DNA of 21,544 bases from Nitrospirota bacterium (GCA_020348185.1 CP070743.1:1956640-1978183), one strand, 5' to 3'; shown: positions 1-8,872, numbered from the stretch's first letter. Numbers and translations are program-made. Notes: generated from the letters alone by a model not told the origin.

Positions 1-2541
1 ATGATGCCTCTTGAAGGGCGAGGTACGGAAAAGAATCTCCTGATGGATTCCTGGGTAAGGGCTGGGAAAGGGACGGGAGCAGCGGTCCTCATCCGAGGGG
101 AGCCGGGCATAGGGAAATCCCGGTTGATTGAAGCGTTCAAAGACCAATTGGCTGGTCAGTCGTTTACCCTGCTTGAATGCTACTGTTTAGCTTACGACCA
201 ACACACAGCTTTTGCCCCTATCTCACACTTGCTCCGTCGGGTCCTCGGCTTCGAGTCAGCCGATTCTCCAAAAATGAGAGTGAGTAAACTCTCTTCGGCG
301 ATGGAGGGCCTCGGGTTGGCCCCTGATCAGACAGTTCCTTTCTTGGGGCCGCTTGTCTCGTTGCCAGCCGAGGCAGGATACACCCCTCTGGATGTGACTC
401 CCATTCGAGCACGCCAAATCACTTTGGAAACTTTGACGAAATGTCTCCTAGGGACGGCGAAATCATCACCGGTTCTGTTTATTGTCGAAGATCTTCACTG
501 GATGGACCCTTCTAGCTTGGAGTTGCTGGGCCTGATCATCAATCAGCTGGAATCTCACCCCATGCTCATCCTACTGACGGGCAGACCCGAATTCGAACCT
601 CGGTGGCCGGGACACGAAACTCTGCCAATCCTGTCCCTACCCCGGTTGACTCAGGAGCAGACAGCCTCGCTTGCGACACACGTGGCTCACAACCGGACAT
701 TACCGGCTGAAGTGCTTAACGAGGTGGTTAAGCGTACTGATGGGGTTCCGTTATTTGTGGAGGAGCTCACCAAGACCATCTTAGAGTCAGGGTTCCTGGA
801 ATCCGTCAATGGATCATATGAACTCAAGGGCCCCTTGCCGCCAGGCGCGATACCAACCACGGTGCAAGATTCCCTGATGGCGCGGTTGGACCGGCTCGGC
901 TCTTCCAAGGCACTGGCTCAACTGGGGGCAACGATCGGCCGCGATTTTCGCCATGACGTCCTGCTCGCCGTGGCAAGGAGGAGTGAGGTGGAAGTTGAGC
1001 GCGACCTAACCCGGCTCATCGAGTCGGACCTCCTATCACGAGAGGGGGAGCACCCAAAGGTGACGTACAGCTTCAGGCACGCTCTGATCCAGGAAGCGGC
1101 ATACAGGTCGTTGCTGAAGAGCACCCGTGTCGTGTACCACGAGCGGATTGCTGGGGTCTTATTCGAACGCTTCCCGGAGGTTGCCGAAAACCAACCAGAG
1201 TTGCTCGCTCAGCACTACTCGTCCGCCGGTTCTGCCAGACAAGCTGTGACGTATTGGCAGAAAGCGGGCCTCCGGTCAATGGAACGTTCCGCTAACCAGG
1301 AAGCCACCGGAAACTTCACAGCCGGCCTCGATCTGCTGCCGCGGTTGCCCGAGGATGAGAGTCGCCGCTCCCTAGAGGTAGGGCTGCGTGTCCAACTCGG
1401 ATTGAGTATCACGGCCTCTAGCGGGTACGCGGTTCCACAAGTGGGGGAGGCCTATCAGCGTGCCCGCGAGTTGTGCAATCTTCTTGGCAACACCGTGGAA
1501 CAGTATCCTGCTCTCAGAAATTTGTGCACCTTTTACACGGTCCGTGACGATCTAAAGAATGCCAAGGAACTTGCCGAGCAATGCCTGCGCCTGGGGGAGG
1601 AAACGCAGCGATTCAACTATCTGATCGAGGGGTATCAGGCCCTCGGCTATGTCCTCAGCTACATGGGAGAGCTAAAGGAAGGATCGGACCTGCTTGATAG
1701 GGCTGTTCAGGAATATTTGACCCGGGATGGGAAGCGACTGACCTATGTGACCGCAATGGACCCGGCCGTGGCCAGTTTGTGCATTTTAGCACTTAACCGA
1801 TGGATGCTGGGCGATCCCCCTGAGGCGAGTCGATGTAACCAGGAAGCCCTCGATCTGGCAGATGAACTCAAACGGCCCTTCGATCTTGCATATGCCCATT
1901 GCTTCGCTGCCATGTTCCACAACCTCCGGTGTGAGTTCGAAAGAGCAGCCCACCACGCTGAGGTTACTATCGAGATCTCGCAGAGGCATGGCTTCGTTGC
2001 ATGGCTCAGCTGGGCCGCCATGCAACGAGCTATTGCGAAGGGGAGACTGGGCGATGGGGCGGAAGCTATCGGCCAACTGACATACACACTGGCGGCATGC
2101 CAGGCGGTCGGTGCAGAGATCTCGACGTCTTATTTCATGGGTGGGCTTGCTGAAGTCTATCGGAAGGCAGGAAGGGTCGAGGACGCTCTCGACACAGTCG
2201 AGAAGGCCATCGATCATGCCGAGCGGCACGGCGAGCACTGGTATGAGTCGGTACTCTACCGAATGAGGGGAGAACTGCTGGCGCTCGGCGGAACGGGTAA
2301 AGCCGGGACGGCAGAGGCTGACTTCATGCGCGCCGTTGAAATTGCAAGGGGTCAGGAAGCCAAGCTGCTTGAACTGCAGGGCGCTCTCAGACTCCATGCC
2401 CTGTGCCTGGAGATCGACAGGCCTGAACCGTCGCGAACTACCCTCAAGGCCGTGTATGAGTCCTTGACTCCGGATGCTCTTGATATCCCAGACCTTCAGG
2501 AGGCGAGGGCGTTGCTTACCCAGAGCTCTTCCACAACTTAG
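1..2541 (+). CDS. AAA ATPase with TPR repeats, cyclase-associated type (possibly N-terminally incomplete)
   Basis: Predicted signalling ATPase of the STAND/AAA type. Walker A is GEPGIGKS at residues 33-40 and Walker B with the following acidic stretch is FIVEDLHWMD at about 160-169. A winged-helix-like region follows around 300-400 (FRHALIQEAAYRSLL near 358-372), and then an alpha-helical, TPR-like C-terminal half. The segment around GYAVPQVGEAYQRAREL is typical of the long ATPase/TPR proteins that carry an N-terminal class III adenylate/guanylate cyclase domain. No cyclase domain is visible here. The first ATG is base 1 of the window and the PLEGRGTE stretch matches the start of the ATPase module (usually PLVGRE), so the real protein may begin upstream. 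It ends at a TAG and converges with the minus-strand cluster. Ligand and output are unknown, and no functional link to the neighbouring cluster is evident. Confidence 0.85.
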   Translation: MMPLEGRGTEKNLLMDSWVRAGKGTGAAVLIRGEPGIGKSRLIEAFKDQLAGQSFTLLECYCLAYDQHTAFAPISHLLRRVLGFESADSPKMRVSKLSSAMEGLGLAPDQTVPFLGPLVSLPAEAGYTPLDVTPIRARQITLETLTKCLLGTAKSSPVLFIVEDLHWMDPSSLELLGLIINQLESHPMLILLTGRPEFEPRWPGHETLPILSLPRLTQEQTASLATHVAHNRTLPAEVLNEVVKRTDGVPLFVEELTKTILESGFLESVNGSYELKGPLPPGAIPTTVQDSLMARLDRLGSSKALAQLGATIGRDFRHDVLLAVARRSEVEVERDLTRLIESDLLSREGEHPKVTYSFRHALIQEAAYRSLLKSTRVVYHERIAGVLFERFPEVAENQPELLAQHYSSAGSARQAVTYWQKAGLRSMERSANQEATGNFTAGLDLLPRLPEDESRRSLEVGLRVQLGLSITASSGYAVPQVGEAYQRARELCNLLGNTVEQYPALRNLCTFYTVRDDLKNAKELAEQCLRLGEETQRFNYLIEGYQALGYVLSYMGELKEGSDLLDRAVQEYLTRDGKRLTYVTAMDPAVASLCILALNRWMLGDPPEASRCNQEALDLADELKRPFDLAYAHCFAAMFHNLRCEFERAAHHAEVTIEISQRHGFVAWLSWAAMQRAIAKGRLGDGAEAIGQLTYTLAACQAVGAEISTSYFMGGLAEVYRKAGRVEDALDTVEKAIDHAERHGEHWYESVLYRMRGELLALGGTGKAGTAEADFMRAVEIARGQEAKLLELQGALRLHALCLEIDRPEPSRTTLKAVYESLTPDALDIPDLQEARALLTQSSSTT

Positions 2542-2574
2542 CCTTTTTCCCTTTCCGGTTCTACTCCTCTTCAT

Positions 2575-2594
2575 GCCGGAATAGCGTATCCGGC
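2575..2594. terminator. Possible bidirectional terminator hairpin between convergent genes
   Basis: GCCGGA at 2575-2580 pairs with TCCGGC at 2589-2594 around an 8-base loop. The hairpin lies between the convergent stops of the AAA/TPR gene and the single ADC-like gene. AAAAACTTTTT follows about a dozen bases downstream and a T-rich, C-rich stretch lies on the other side. The stem is short and the T-run is not adjacent, so this is a weak call. Confidence 0.35.
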
Positions 2595-2647
2595 CTTGAC
2601 CCTTGAAAAACTTTTTACGGACGAGACCCTCCCATTCTTGAAGCGGT

Positions 2648-3643
2648 CTACCTGCTGCCCATGGGAAAACTCCTGAAACTTCCAAGCTTTAAAAGCTCAC
2701 ACAGCTGCCTGTACTGATTGACGGAAGTCAGTTCCCCGTGCCCTAGGCCAAGTTCGTCGGCGATACGAAGGCTGGCATAACTGTTAATATTGATCTTTGC
2801 AGGTTTCAGGAAATTGAAGTCCCCCCGCGTGACTTCGAGCTCTGCCTGAATGAGGGATTGATGGCACGCCATTTCAGGGGTCTCGGCATCGCGGCTTTGC
2901 TTGCACTGGATAGTCCGGAAATTCAAACCTCCCAAGATATCTAATAGCCCCGTAAACACCAGGTCGTCGAGTTGGTCAAGATTGAATACGTCGGCCACCC
3001 GTCCCCAAGGCCAAGCGAGTTCGGGGATATCTGTGGGAAGGTTAGGGTCGATGGGATCAGCAGGTAAAACAATCTCTACCACGGGCCTTTCAGTTAGTTC
3101 TGTATCGCGATCATACACATCATATACGTGGGTGCTCATGGTTATTCTATTGGATGTTGAATCTTTCGTGATTCCATCAAAGGATGCAAGTACCTTTGGG
3201 TATCCGATAACTTCTCGGCCTGTAATCACGGACCAGGCATTGTTCACGAAGATGTAGGGGATGAACATTTCGATCTCCCCCGTGGTATGTGGAATCCCGA
3301 AAGTCTTAATCCATTTAACCACCCATACCCGAAAATAAAGCTCATTCTGCCAAATATAGCCCCTACCTTTAAAAGGCGGGGAACCAAAGTCGTACTCCGA
3401 AAACATATTGGGATAAGTGAGTACTTCAAGGTCGACCATTGGGGCCAGCGGTGTGTAACCGAATCCGTTCTGATCAATAGCCCCGTTTAAACTCATTCCA
3501 AAGTTCAGGTGGGTATTGCAGAGCTCCAAGAGCGAGAATGGGTCTGCCCTTAAGGTGAAACTGAATACCTGGACCTTGGGAAAACTGTAGGGCGGTGGAA
3601 TCTGGGGATCCCCGTGTTGCTCGATGAATTGTGGTAGTGCCAT
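2648..3643 (-). CDS. Acetoacetate-decarboxylase-like protein, single module
   Basis: A 331-residue member of the acetoacetate decarboxylase (ADC) superfamily. GREVIGYPK at residues 142-150 matches the ADC active-site segment GRELSAYPKK, so K150 is the predicted Schiff-base lysine. The next residue is valine where classical ADC has a second lysine (K116) that lowers the pKa of the first. E101 (WQNELYF) aligns by eye with pocket residue Glu76 of ADC. The C-terminal part (QCKQSRDAETPEMACHQSL, 246-264) closely resembles a segment found in both modules of the 884-residue protein in this cluster, so the three are paralogous. The ATG has GAGGGG upstream. It is the last gene of the minus-strand run, 43 bases after the reductase gene. 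The family includes decarboxylases, aldolase-dehydratases and other Schiff-base enzymes, so the reaction is not predictable. No signal peptide or membrane segment is obvious. Confidence 0.8.
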   Translation of the reverse strand: MALPQFIEQHGDPQIPPPYSFPKVQVFSFTLRADPFSLLELCNTHLNFGMSLNGAIDQNGFGYTPLAPMVDLEVLTYPNMFSEYDFGSPPFKGRGYIWQNELYFRVWVVKWIKTFGIPHTTGEIEMFIPYIFVNNAWSVITGREVIGYPKVLASFDGITKDSTSNRITMSTHVYDVYDRDTELTERPVVEIVLPADPIDPNLPTDIPELAWPWGRVADVFNLDQLDDLVFTGLLDILGGLNFRTIQCKQSRDAETPEMACHQSLIQAELEVTRGDFNFLKPAKININSYASLRIADELGLGHGELTSVNQYRQLCELLKLGSFRSFPMGSR

Positions 3644-3686
3644 GGCTACCCCCCTCTTCGCTTTCTATTGCTGGACAGTCAAAAGG

Positions 3687-4763
3687 TCATGTCCACGAAT
3701 TTTCCAACAAATCCTCACGATGGACACCTTCGATTAGAAGGGGGAAGTCAGGACCATATACGCTGGCAGGCGTCTGGAAGCCCGTCCTGTATTCCCCGTC
3801 GAGGACGCGCTGTGCAACCGCGAGGGCTGCTATGGCCGTGAAGTTATAGCCGTCTGGGGTGGAGAGCCGTGCGCGAAACTGTCGGCGCCAGCGGTCCTCC
3901 GCCTCAGCCACAATGACTCGCCTTTCAGCAGCGCGTTCTGCATGGGAAGGACCCTCGGGCCAAGCGTTGGCCTGCAGCTCCAGCAGCCACTGCCAAGGGG
4001 CCAGTCGCATTGGTTCAGCGAACCACGATCCGAGTTGGTAGAGGCTGCGTTCCAGGACTGCCGCTTCCGCATAGACTTCAATATTCGGGATGCCGGTTGT
4101 GTAGTATGCAGTGTAAACGTCCGCCCAGTTCACGGCTGTGCTCATGCGTGGGCCTTCCCCGTAATCAAATGTTCGTTCGAGCCGGCCGATGGGCACCAAA
4201 GTCAGACGTCCCCCACGCCGAATACTCACGCGCTCGCGTACCAGACTAATCATGGTCTTAAGAGTGCCGCGGGAAAAGTATTCTGGGTGGGAGAACCCTA
4301 GCCGGAGGTACTGGGCATCCGGCAGCTTGGCTGCAACATAGGCGGCAAGACAGTCCGAGGCCAGCATCACGAAGCCAACACCCGGCATGACCATGACCCC
4401 GCGCGAGCGTGCCTCGGAATCAGAACGATGCAAGTCCTGAAACACCATCAGCTCACCAGTGACATCTAGGTAGTGGGTGTCCGTACGCAGACATGCCTCC
4501 AACATCGGGCGGGCGGTCTCGGTAAACGGCCCGGCAACGTGGAGCACGGCCTCCACGTCTCGGAGGGCCTTTTCAAGGCCTGGCCGGTCATCGAGACCAA
4601 CCGTTTGCCAGCGAAATCCTAGCGACCCCGCCAGCGACTCCAACCGGTCGACGCTGCGTCCCGCCAGCACCACGTCGTGTCCCTGGGCCTTGGCCCGGGA
4701 GGCAATGAGCCGGCCGGTAAAGCCACTGGCGCCGTAGATCATCAATCGGCCTTGCAAGATCAC
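3687..4763 (-). CDS. Saccharopine-dehydrogenase-like NAD(P)-dependent reductase
   Basis: A 358-residue protein with an N-terminal Rossmann fold: LMIYGASGFTGRL at 7-19 carries the dinucleotide-binding pattern GASGFTG (11-17). HVAGPFTE near 75-82 and THYLDVTGE near 96-104 are typical of the saccharopine dehydrogenase-like family. That family includes trans-acting enoyl reductases of lipid synthesis as well as many uncharacterised oxidoreductases. The start is a GTG at 4763; GGGAAGG lies just upstream at good spacing and the Rossmann motif begins within ten residues. It sits between the two ADC-like genes, 43 bases before the single-module gene. That placement suggests it reduces an intermediate made by the ADC-like proteins or by the flavoproteins, but the substrate is unknown. 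It is probably not a true lysine-pathway saccharopine dehydrogenase. Confidence 0.8.
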   Translation of the reverse strand: MILQGRLMIYGASGFTGRLIASRAKAQGHDVVLAGRSVDRLESLAGSLGFRWQTVGLDDRPGLEKALRDVEAVLHVAGPFTETARPMLEACLRTDTHYLDVTGELMVFQDLHRSDSEARSRGVMVMPGVGFVMLASDCLAAYVAAKLPDAQYLRLGFSHPEYFSRGTLKTMISLVRERVSIRRGGRLTLVPIGRLERTFDYGEGPRMSTAVNWADVYTAYYTTGIPNIEVYAEAAVLERSLYQLGSWFAEPMRLAPWQWLLELQANAWPEGPSHAERAAERRVIVAEAEDRWRRQFRARLSTPDGYNFTAIAALAVAQRVLDGEYRTGFQTPASVYGPDFPLLIEGVHREDLLENSWT

Positions 4764-4991
4764 CCTACCTTCCCGGCGAGAAAGGTTAATCGTCCTGACT
4801 GGCTTCGACGGCTTCGCAACAGGTTAGGACATTCCGCTTCAGGGTGTGGATGGTTTTTGATTTGCGTCCACCTACGACCAATCGCTATCGCAATGTTTAA
4901 GCTCCATGTGGCTTTTCTGAACTTCCCCCCCCACCCGCACATTCAGAGCCGCCCGTGTTGCAGTGAAAGCAACAACCTGGCGTCAAGTCCG

Positions 4992-7646
4992 TTATTTGCA
5001 GTGTGGCGGTTCATTGTCATGTTCCTGGCCACCTGGGCATTCGTTCAGTAGGCTCTCTACGACCACCTGGACTTCCTTCAGGGTTTTGATGGATTGTTTT
5101 GCGTCCGAAAGTTCTAACTCCTTCTTCTTTGTCTTTACTTTCAAGCGGGAACATTCATAAGGAGGTTCCCCATCATAATATCGTCCAACAAGCTCCTTGC
5201 CCGAACCAAGAAAATAAGGTTTTTCTGACGAATCCGGCAAATCAGATTTGCTTGGGTCCGAAAACCAGGGGTGGTCGCAGATCCAGTCTTTAGGCTTGTT
5301 TCGCCAGCATAGGACTTCGCTGAGGTTTTCCTCTATGTCAACTTTCATCCAAAAAGGACGAATTGCTTCGAACACCTGTTTCGCAGTCCCTCCACCCAGG
5401 TTTAAATATTTTTTCTTGAGGCCAAGGGCCTCTTGGATGGGGTGGCCCTGGTATTGATGAATATTGACATGGATGAGCTGGCGGATCTCCTGAATTTCTT
5501 TAATACATTTTAGGTTGCGGGTCTTCTTCACCAGAGCCTGGTAACAGGCTTGTTCCGAATTCTCTGCATCTGGAAAGTTCTTGAGGAATATCCAGTTAAG
5601 GGAGGAATGATCGGATAGAATTTCCATGGCAAGAGCCTCAGCATTCTTCACGTCGTTTTTTTGTCCCTCTTCCGTCTGGAGCTGAGCCTTACGTTGCCGA
5701 TCTTCTCGGAACTCCTCCCCCCAACTCGTGTCGATACTATCTCTATCGGCGGAGGAAAGATCGGCAACGATATCCCTGGCATCGATCTCGATCAGGGTAT
5801 GCTCCTCAGCACGTTGCCCCAGGTACAGGGCTGGAAAGACCTGCGTATCAACCCTTATCATCCGGCGGCCCTCGCACCCTCCCGGATCTGTCAGCCATGT
5901 GTCCGGCGGGCTCTCAATGGTGGCCTTAATAGCTTGGCATCCCGTGACCTCCCGATCTGTGACGACCGCTCTGCCACTGCTGCGATAAACAAAAGGGGTG
6001 AACAAGGCGAGGCTGATCAAGTTGTCTCCGTGATAACATTTGACCGGAAGGGAAAACGCTACCTCTCGCCCTGCCCACAACCCAATGTTGTTTGCTTCCG
6101 AATACATTGTTCCGTTTTCCTCCACGTACCCCGTGACCATCAAATAGGCATACGCGCCGAAGCCCTTGAAATGCAGGCCTGTGGACTTGAGAGGCTCGTT
6201 CAATGAATTATGCAGAAGTTTACTGATTCGGCCCTCGTCAGCCAGTAGTGGATAGACTTGCACGTTGGCATTTTGGAACCTGAAAGGGCCCGAAACGGGT
6301 TGAGTGGCAGCAGCGCGTGCGGTGTTATAAAGGATGGTCGTTGCCACAGGAGTCCCTTTATTGGGCTGAATCGACTGTGGTGGTTTCACTTGCTCGTTCA
6401 CCCACCAGATTCCACTCTTCTCTCGTTCGTCTTTGGGTGGGTACGTGCGTGAGCAGATGACATTGCCCTTTCCGTAGTAAAGATCGACATCTGTCCAGAA
6501 TGGTAAAGTCGGTTTGAAAATTGCCACAGGAGCCCCATCCCCCTCTTCTTCCCTCTCCATCTTCAGGCCCAAAGATTCCACGATGGGCTGCGCGGTATAG
6601 CGGTGGATGCGGATTGTAAAGCCCCCGGACGGATCGCCACGTAATAGATTTTCGGCGCCGAGCAATCCACTTCGGTTCAAGCGTTCCATACCCAATGCTG
6701 ATTTTACCAGGGCCTGATAACAGGCTTCATAGGGTTTGTCGGCTCGAGGGAATTGCTTGAGGGTGATCTGTTGGATGGAGAGATCAGGGGATCGATCCAA
6801 TGAGGTGGTGGTGCTCTGGCAAAAAGGCATGGGTAGCAGGCCGGTGAGGTTCAGCCCCAGCTTCTGGTACATCTTAAGCAATCCGTCCAGGCTTCGATTT
6901 GAGCGATACCCTCGAATCGGTAAGGCAGTGGCCAGGTCCAGTGTGTCTCCAATAAGGCCAAGCCAGGCCTGAGCGGCATTCGACATCGCGGCAAGTGGGC
7001 TCCAGGGATTGTAAGGATCTATTGGAAATTGCGCCCAGCTGGGTGGCGGATCCCTAAGTATTTGTAACAGCACCCGGTACTCCGATCGACTTCCCGCGTA
7101 AGTCTTGGGGAAAAGGGAAGTTTGGAGGGAAAACATCCGAGAAGGGGATCGGGGGTCTTGGGTCCATAATGTGGGCTGCGCGTGGATTTTTGCGAGGACC
7201 TTGGGCCAGCCATATACCTCACGTCCGGTGGCTAAAGATAAGTCGTCGTCTACGAAAATGAACGGAGAGACGGTGGCCCATTCTTTAAAGATTAACTTCC
7301 CCTTTTCATCTTTGTACCACCATTCGAGTGGAACGGTAAAGGTGACCTCATGCTGTCCGACCCAACCGATGTTTTGAGCCTGGACCGTTGCCGGCACCAT
7401 GCTACCATAGTTGAGTATCATCAGGTAGACGTATGGCATGGCAGGGCGAAAATGAGCAATCTGGGGAGGGATGTCATTATTAAGATATTGATCGATAAAA
7501 TATTCCAGGTGGGCCATGTTCGCTTTGATCGGAAAGGCACGGGCAGTCACATTGCGGAAGATAAAGGGTGGTCCCAGCGACGGTCCGTCAGAGGTTAAAC
7601 AGCGCATAGGGTTGATGTAGGTGGGGGGACTAATCTCTTGAGCCAT
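4992..7646 (-). CDS. Tandem acetoacetate-decarboxylase-like protein, second module lacking the catalytic lysine
   Basis: An 884-residue protein made of two homologous ADC-like modules, about residues 20-395 and 450-780. Module 1 has GREVYGWPK at 141-149, giving the predicted Schiff-base K149, and E100 (GQHEVTFTVP) in the place of ADC Glu76. Module 2 keeps the glutamate (E528, GREVAFSLP) but reads DREVTGCQA at 564-572, so alanine replaces the lysine; a lysine lies two residues further on (K574). The shared C-terminal segments LKQFPRADKPYEACYQALVK (296-315) and LKNFPDAENSEQACYQALVK (688-707) make the duplication clear. Each module carries an insert between its two halves compared with the roughly 245-residue classical ADC. 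The tail at 833-865 is charged and helix-prone. The start has a near-perfect AAGGAGGT (7651-7658) five bases upstream. It may act as a pseudo-homodimer with one active and one structural or binding half. The substrate is unknown. Confidence 0.85.
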   Translation of the reverse strand: MAQEISPPTYINPMRCLTSDGPSLGPPFIFRNVTARAFPIKANMAHLEYFIDQYLNNDIPPQIAHFRPAMPYVYLMILNYGSMVPATVQAQNIGWVGQHEVTFTVPLEWWYKDEKGKLIFKEWATVSPFIFVDDDLSLATGREVYGWPKVLAKIHAQPTLWTQDPRSPSRMFSLQTSLFPKTYAGSRSEYRVLLQILRDPPPSWAQFPIDPYNPWSPLAAMSNAAQAWLGLIGDTLDLATALPIRGYRSNRSLDGLLKMYQKLGLNLTGLLPMPFCQSTTTSLDRSPDLSIQQITLKQFPRADKPYEACYQALVKSALGMERLNRSGLLGAENLLRGDPSGGFTIRIHRYTAQPIVESLGLKMEREEEGDGAPVAIFKPTLPFWTDVDLYYGKGNVICSRTYPPKDEREKSGIWWVNEQVKPPQSIQPNKGTPVATTILYNTARAAATQPVSGPFRFQNANVQVYPLLADEGRISKLLHNSLNEPLKSTGLHFKGFGAYAYLMVTGYVEENGTMYSEANNIGLWAGREVAFSLPVKCYHGDNLISLALFTPFVYRSSGRAVVTDREVTGCQAIKATIESPPDTWLTDPGGCEGRRMIRVDTQVFPALYLGQRAEEHTLIEIDARDIVADLSSADRDSIDTSWGEEFREDRQRKAQLQTEEGQKNDVKNAEALAMEILSDHSSLNWIFLKNFPDAENSEQACYQALVKKTRNLKCIKEIQEIRQLIHVNIHQYQGHPIQEALGLKKKYLNLGGGTAKQVFEAIRPFWMKVDIEENLSEVLCWRNKPKDWICDHPWFSDPSKSDLPDSSEKPYFLGSGKELVGRYYDGEPPYECSRLKVKTKKKELELSDAKQSIKTLKEVQVVVESLLNECPGGQEHDNEPPHCK

Positions 7647-7656
7647 AGGAACCTCC

Positions 7657-7788
7657 TTATTGCCGATGAATTGACATCCCAGGCTTTGGGCTGGTTATCA
7701 GAATCTTGAACACATCCAGTTCTTGGTTGAGTCCATCATGCCCGCACTCGGGTGCAAATTTTTTGATCTTGGGTATGAAATGTCCCAT
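7657..7788 (-). CDS. Possible 43-residue small protein upstream of the tandem ADC-like gene
   Basis: A short ORF fills most of the 163-base gap between the prenyl synthase and the tandem ADC-like gene. It begins with ATG at 7788, has AAAAGG about seven bases upstream, and ends with TAA at 7657-7659, which overlaps the AAGGAGGT ribosome site of the next gene. The sequence starts MGHFIPKIKKFAPECGHDG and ends SPKPGMSIHRQ. It is soluble-looking, with one cysteine and no membrane segment. I do not recognise it. The position and ribosome site favour a translated ORF, perhaps one whose translation affects the next gene, but a chance ORF of this length is quite possible. Confidence 0.4.
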   Translation of the reverse strand: MGHFIPKIKKFAPECGHDGLNQELDVFKILITSPKPGMSIHRQ

Positions 7789-7809
7789 GGTATGACCTTT
7801 TCATGTCCC

Positions 7810-8862
7810 TCAATTTCGCTCGAACACCCACGTCGGCAGGCCTTGGATAAATTGCTTGTCTCGAGAGTCTGGTAATCCATCATAGATGGCTGAATACTCT
7901 TTCAATGCCGCGCCAGCCAGCCCGTGAGCGATTCGGCGTGCATGGTCTACTGCTCCGTACCTGTCCATCAATTGACGAACCCAGAAGACTTGTTTGGCGG
8001 TGCGTTGGTCCCTCGACAATGCCATCGTCTCAGCAAGGCGTTGTCGTTCGCCGGGGTTGGCCTGTTGGTAAGCGTGAATCAACATCAGCGTTCGTTTCCC
8101 TTCCCAAATGTCTCCGTTCAGCTCTTTTCCGTAGCGAGCGTCGGCAACCAGATTTAAGAGGTCATCCTGGATCTGAAATGCAGCTCCGACGAAGAATCCG
8201 AACCGGATAAAGGGGTCGAGGGCGATCTGTCCACGTGTTCCAATCAATGCGCCGACTCTGCAGGGATGGATGGTGGCAAGCCAGCATGTTTTCTTCAGTA
8301 CCATCAAAAGATAGTCTGCATCTTTCAGGTCGTTGCAGTTGTCACGGCACCAGCCAAGCTCCATCGCCTGACCCTCTGCGGACTCCCACGCTACCCGTTC
8401 AGTCTCTTTGAAGATCCTCATGGCGAGCCCGGATCCGATCCGCTGTATGTTATCCATGAGCGGACGCAGGCTAAGGAGGCTCAATGTGTCTCCGGCATTG
8501 AGGGCCAGCGGAATTCCGTGCAGCTTGTGGAGGGTCGGACGCCCCCGCCGTTCTTCGCTCCCATCCTCAATATCGTCGTGAATGAGGAGGGCATTATGCA
8601 GTAGCTCAATGGCCACAGCCGATAAGAGAGCATCCTCAAGCCGGCTACCGAAAGCACGAGCCGTCGCAAGGCAGATTGTCGAACGCATCATTTTTCCGCC
8701 GCGCTCCGGATAATCGGAGACAAGGTCATACAAGTGCTGACGCGGCATCCCGGTCGGCAGATACTGTTTTATGGCCTCATAAGTCATCGCCCCGTATTCC
8801 TGGAGCATGTCGGAAATCAGTTCGGGAGTATGGATAGGAGCGTGAGAAGTTGCTAGTGACAT
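7810..8862 (-). CDS. Polyprenyl (probably geranylgeranyl-type) diphosphate synthase
   Basis: A trans-isoprenyl diphosphate synthase of about 350 residues that condenses IPP onto allylic diphosphates. The first aspartate-rich motif is DDIED (residues 96-100), followed by GSEERRGRPTLHKLHG. The second is DDLLN (233-237) in FQIQDDLLNL. YGKELNGDIWEGKRTL after it is the usual C-terminal signature. The phrase LHNALLIHDDIED resembles geranylgeranyl diphosphate synthases, and the DDxxN form of the second motif is also seen in that group; chain length is therefore a guess of C20. The frame extends to 8928, but that would overlap the previous gene by 56 bases. The ATG at 8862 lies 10 bases after the previous stop and is preferred. 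It should use DMAPP/IPP supplied with the help of idi in the same cluster. Confidence 0.9.
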   Translation of the reverse strand: MSLATSHAPIHTPELISDMLQEYGAMTYEAIKQYLPTGMPRQHLYDLVSDYPERGGKMMRSTICLATARAFGSRLEDALLSAVAIELLHNALLIHDDIEDGSEERRGRPTLHKLHGIPLALNAGDTLSLLSLRPLMDNIQRIGSGLAMRIFKETERVAWESAEGQAMELGWCRDNCNDLKDADYLLMVLKKTCWLATIHPCRVGALIGTRGQIALDPFIRFGFFVGAAFQIQDDLLNLVADARYGKELNGDIWEGKRTLMLIHAYQQANPGERQRLAETMALSRDQRTAKQVFWVRQLMDRYGAVDHARRIAHGLAGAALKEYSAIYDGLPDSRDKQFIQGLPTWVFERN

Positions 8863-8872
8863 GATTGTAATC

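Noticed and set aside
1786..2685. A 299-residue minus-strand frame opposite the AAA/TPR gene
   Set aside because: It lies almost wholly inside a well-supported gene on the other strand, has no recognisable family, and its composition reads like an antisense shadow. Several shorter frames elsewhere in the window were left out for the same reason.
4760..4942. A 60-residue minus-strand frame whose TGA overlaps the GTG of the saccharopine-dehydrogenase-like gene
   Set aside because: The stop/start overlap is suggestive, but there is no ribosome site before its ATG, and the sequence is rich in Arg and Trp with no visible pattern. A chance frame is more likely.
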